Of a stretch of DNA of 13,967 nucleotides, positions 12,303 to 13,967 are shown piece by piece. Numbering within the stretch: position 1 is the stretch's first letter; every line of letters starts with the position of its first letter. The position numbers and the translations under genes are program-made. Under the pieces are notes generated by a model that saw only the letters and a program-made list of their open reading frames with translations, had not been told where the DNA came from and searched no databases. Source of the stretch: an uncultured Phascolarctobacterium sp. (GTDB taxonomy: Bacteria; Bacillota; Negativicutes; Acidaminococcales; Acidaminococcaceae); contig CAKQHU010000017.1 of NCBI GenBank assembly GCA_934234275.1, positions 1-13,967 on the forward strand, read 5' to 3'.

Positions 12303-13967
12303 TCAGTATGGATATTGGCGAACGTAGTCACCATTAAGGAACAGTTTTTTTAATTCAGTTCTAGTGATAATTCTATTCCAATGAACATCACAAGTACCAC
12401 TTTTATTACAATCCGCAAAAATAATATTGTTGCCATTAACTTGTTTAATAATTATAGTATGTCCTACTCTCCATCTTGCTTTGCCATCATTGCCTGTACG
12501 AGCACTATTTTCTTGATAGCGTATTATATCACCTTGCTTTAACTGATCTAGATAACTTTTATTTGTAGTTTTATTCCATTTACATTGAGGACAAACTCCA
12601 CTTAATTCAGTTCCTATTAATAACGCAAACCCATGACATTGAGAGCCATGCTGATCTGGATCCTTTTTATACCAATTCATATTTTCGGGGTATTTTCTTT
12701 GAGCTTCTACAAATTTAGCATCTAAATCATTAGGAATTTCTTTAAACACATCCCTCGTTACCCAACCTTCTTTCATTCCACCACTATTCGTTTTATAGCG
12801 AATATGGTACGAACTTCCAGTTTCTTCAAAAACAGTAACCGGATCTGCTGTATCTACACGCCCCTTTTTCGCTGTCAGATTGGCGTTTTCATAAACATCA
12901 CAATTACGCTTAGGCCATTCACTCCATTCTTTATATCTTTCATCTTCACCCGGGTTTCTGCGTTCTAATTTCCACTTCTGCGCAGCAGAACCGTTGTATT
13001 GGAACAATTGTATCCTGGTATTATTAGCACTGCCACCGCCGGAGACATCTAAAACGCCGTTAACGTTTTTGGGCTGAATAATATAATAGCCATTACCGGC
13101 ATCAAGGAATCTGAACTCCTGGCAAAAGCCACTATAATCCCACAAAGTTATCGGATTGCCATTTGCATTGGAGCCATTGTGGTTATTCAAAGCTAAACCG
13201 GAATTTTCCGCAGTAATTTTATAATACCCATTATTTAATTTAGTAACCTGCCATTTTTGATGACTTTTCTGCTTATGATTCTGCGAATTCTTGCTATATA
13301 TTACAACAGGTACACTGCGGTCCTTGCTGGCGTTTAAAACTGTAAGCTCGGAATTAGGCGCACACTGCGGCTGAATTGAATATAATCCATTATCCACATT
13401 TACAGGTAGCGGAGCAGCAGATGTCTGAATAAATCTCCATTTTTGATAATTATTATTTTCTCTGGTCCAAACAACTACATTAGTCTGAGCAGCTACACTA
13501 TTATTAGCACAAGCTACAGCAATACCTTCCTTTGCCAGGGGTTCAATGAATACTCCGGCATCGTTGTTACGTCTTATTGCTCTAAACTTTTGACATTTGC
13601 CGTTATCTGCTTCTTTTTCATACTGCCATATATTACTGCCGTTACTTGTTTGTCCGAATTTTAAATCCACATAACCATTACAGCCTGTTCTAAGCGTAAA
13701 ATAGCCATTACCAACATTATTAACGTAAAATCTCTGCGCTACATTACCATTGCTGTTGTACAATTTAATATTTACTTCGTTACCTTCTTTAGCGCCATCT
13801 ACATCAAGACGCATACTTTCGTTAGCCAAAGGAGCAATTTCATACCAACCATTCTGTATATTAACGACTTTATAATTTTCAGTTACAGGTGGTTTCATGC
13901 TATTCAATTTTGTACGTAATTGTGATAAATCTGTTGACGTAAATTTCTTATCGTCGTTCATATCTGC
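12303..13967 (-). CDS. Ricin-trefoil x2, SH3b and cysteine-hydrolase protein (5' partial)
   Basis: A multidomain putative lectin-hydrolase. Numbering from the ATG at 13961, six QxW/QxF motifs (Gln76, 124, 173, 235, 281, 328) spaced 46-62 residues mark two tandem ricin-type beta-trefoils (about 35-180 and 190-332), usually carbohydrate-binding. An SH3b-like module follows (about 352-405), with VDTADPVTVF, YHIRYK and EGWVTRDVF. The C-terminal domain (about 410-552) carries Cys442 in SQCHGFALL, QGDIIRY, His501 in VGHTIII, and FADCN (Asp517, Asn519), a papain-like arrangement also found in the smaller SH3b protein of this run. The frame is open to the window edge (GCA GAT before the ATG). No ribosome-binding site shows in the 6 bases available, and no signal peptide is visible, so the real start is probably upstream. 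It likely acts on wall or host/competitor glycans; the target is unknown. Confidence 0.82.
   Translation of the reverse strand, partial: ADMNDDKKFTSTDLSQLRTKLNSMKPPVTENYKVVNIQNGWYEIAPLANESMRLDVDGAKEGNEVNIKLYNSNGNVAQRFYVNNVGNGYFTLRTGCNGYVDLKFGQTSNGSNIWQYEKEADNGKCQKFRAIRRNNDAGVFIEPLAKEGIAVACANNSVAAQTNVVVWTRENNNYQKWRFIQTSAAPLPVNVDNGLYSIQPQCAPNSELTVLNASKDRSVPVVIYSKNSQNHKQKSHQKWQVTKLNNGYYKITAENSGLALNNHNGSNANGNPITLWDYSGFCQEFRFLDAGNGYYIIQPKNVNGVLDVSGGGSANNTRIQLFQYNGSAAQKWKLERRNPGEDERYKEWSEWPKRNCDVYENANLTAKKGRVDTADPVTVFEETGSSYHIRYKTNSGGMKEGWVTRDVFKEIPNDLDAKFVEAQRKYPENMNWYKKDPDQHGSQCHGFALLIGTELSGVCPQCKWNKTTNKSYLDQLKQGDIIRYQENSARTGNDGKARWRVGHTIIIKQVNGNNIIFADCNKSGTCDVHWNRIITRTELKKLFLNGDYVRQYPY

Noticed and set aside
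12303..13961. The ricin/SH3b/hydrolase gene as complete from ATG 13961
   Set aside because: Only 6 bases precede the ATG and no ribosome-binding site is visible in them. The frame stays open to the edge, and the product would lack the signal peptide its operon partners all have. A complete cytoplasmic product cannot be fully excluded.

Overview
The window looks like chromosomal DNA from a diderm (outer-membrane-bearing) Firmicute, probably of the class Negativicutes. The evidence is a secretin, two CsgG-type proteins and an LPP20-type protein, all tied to an outer membrane, next to strong AGGAGG-like Shine-Dalgarno sites and a Firmicutes-style CPA2 antiporter. A gut genus such as Phascolarctobacterium would fit, but that is inference. 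No rRNA, tRNA, insertion sequence, phage gene or CRISPR array was seen, and no gene-free stretch exceeds 300 bases.

Layout. (1) Bases 1-2115, plus strand: the 3' part of a CPA2 cation:proton antiporter with two C-terminal TrkA-C modules, followed by a rho-independent terminator. (2) Bases 2173-5602: a compact type IV pilus/DNA-uptake block. A GspE/PilB-family assembly ATPase and a PilT retraction ATPase overlap by 8 nt on the minus strand. A short secretin is transcribed divergently from a 195-bp intergenic region that holds one good promoter in each direction. (3) Bases 5716-7209, minus strand: a secreted CAP-domain protein and a secreted TPR-like protein. (4) Bases 7276-13967, minus strand: a tightly packed run of seven genes with gaps of 10-21 nt and one 4-nt overlap. 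It ends at a strong hairpin terminator and its promoter lies beyond the right edge.

In transcription order the seven-gene run encodes: a protein with two ricin-type trefoils, an SH3b module and a papain-like cysteine hydrolase domain (5' end outside the window); two secreted proteins of an unrecognised family, related to each other; two consecutive CsgG/LpoB-fold proteins; a smaller SH3b plus cysteine-hydrolase protein; and an LPP20/FlgT-type protein. All six with a visible N-terminus carry Sec signal peptides. The run therefore looks like one envelope or export module: candidate outer-membrane/periplasmic assembly factors (CsgG-like, LPP20-like) co-produced with cell-wall- or glycan-targeting effectors. 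The function of the whole is not known to me and is the most interesting thing in the window.

Base composition changes along the window. In hand-counted 60-base samples the pilus ATPases are about 63% GC, most of the secreted-protein run 42-47%, and the cysteine-hydrolase modules 28-38%, which suggests those modules have a separate origin.
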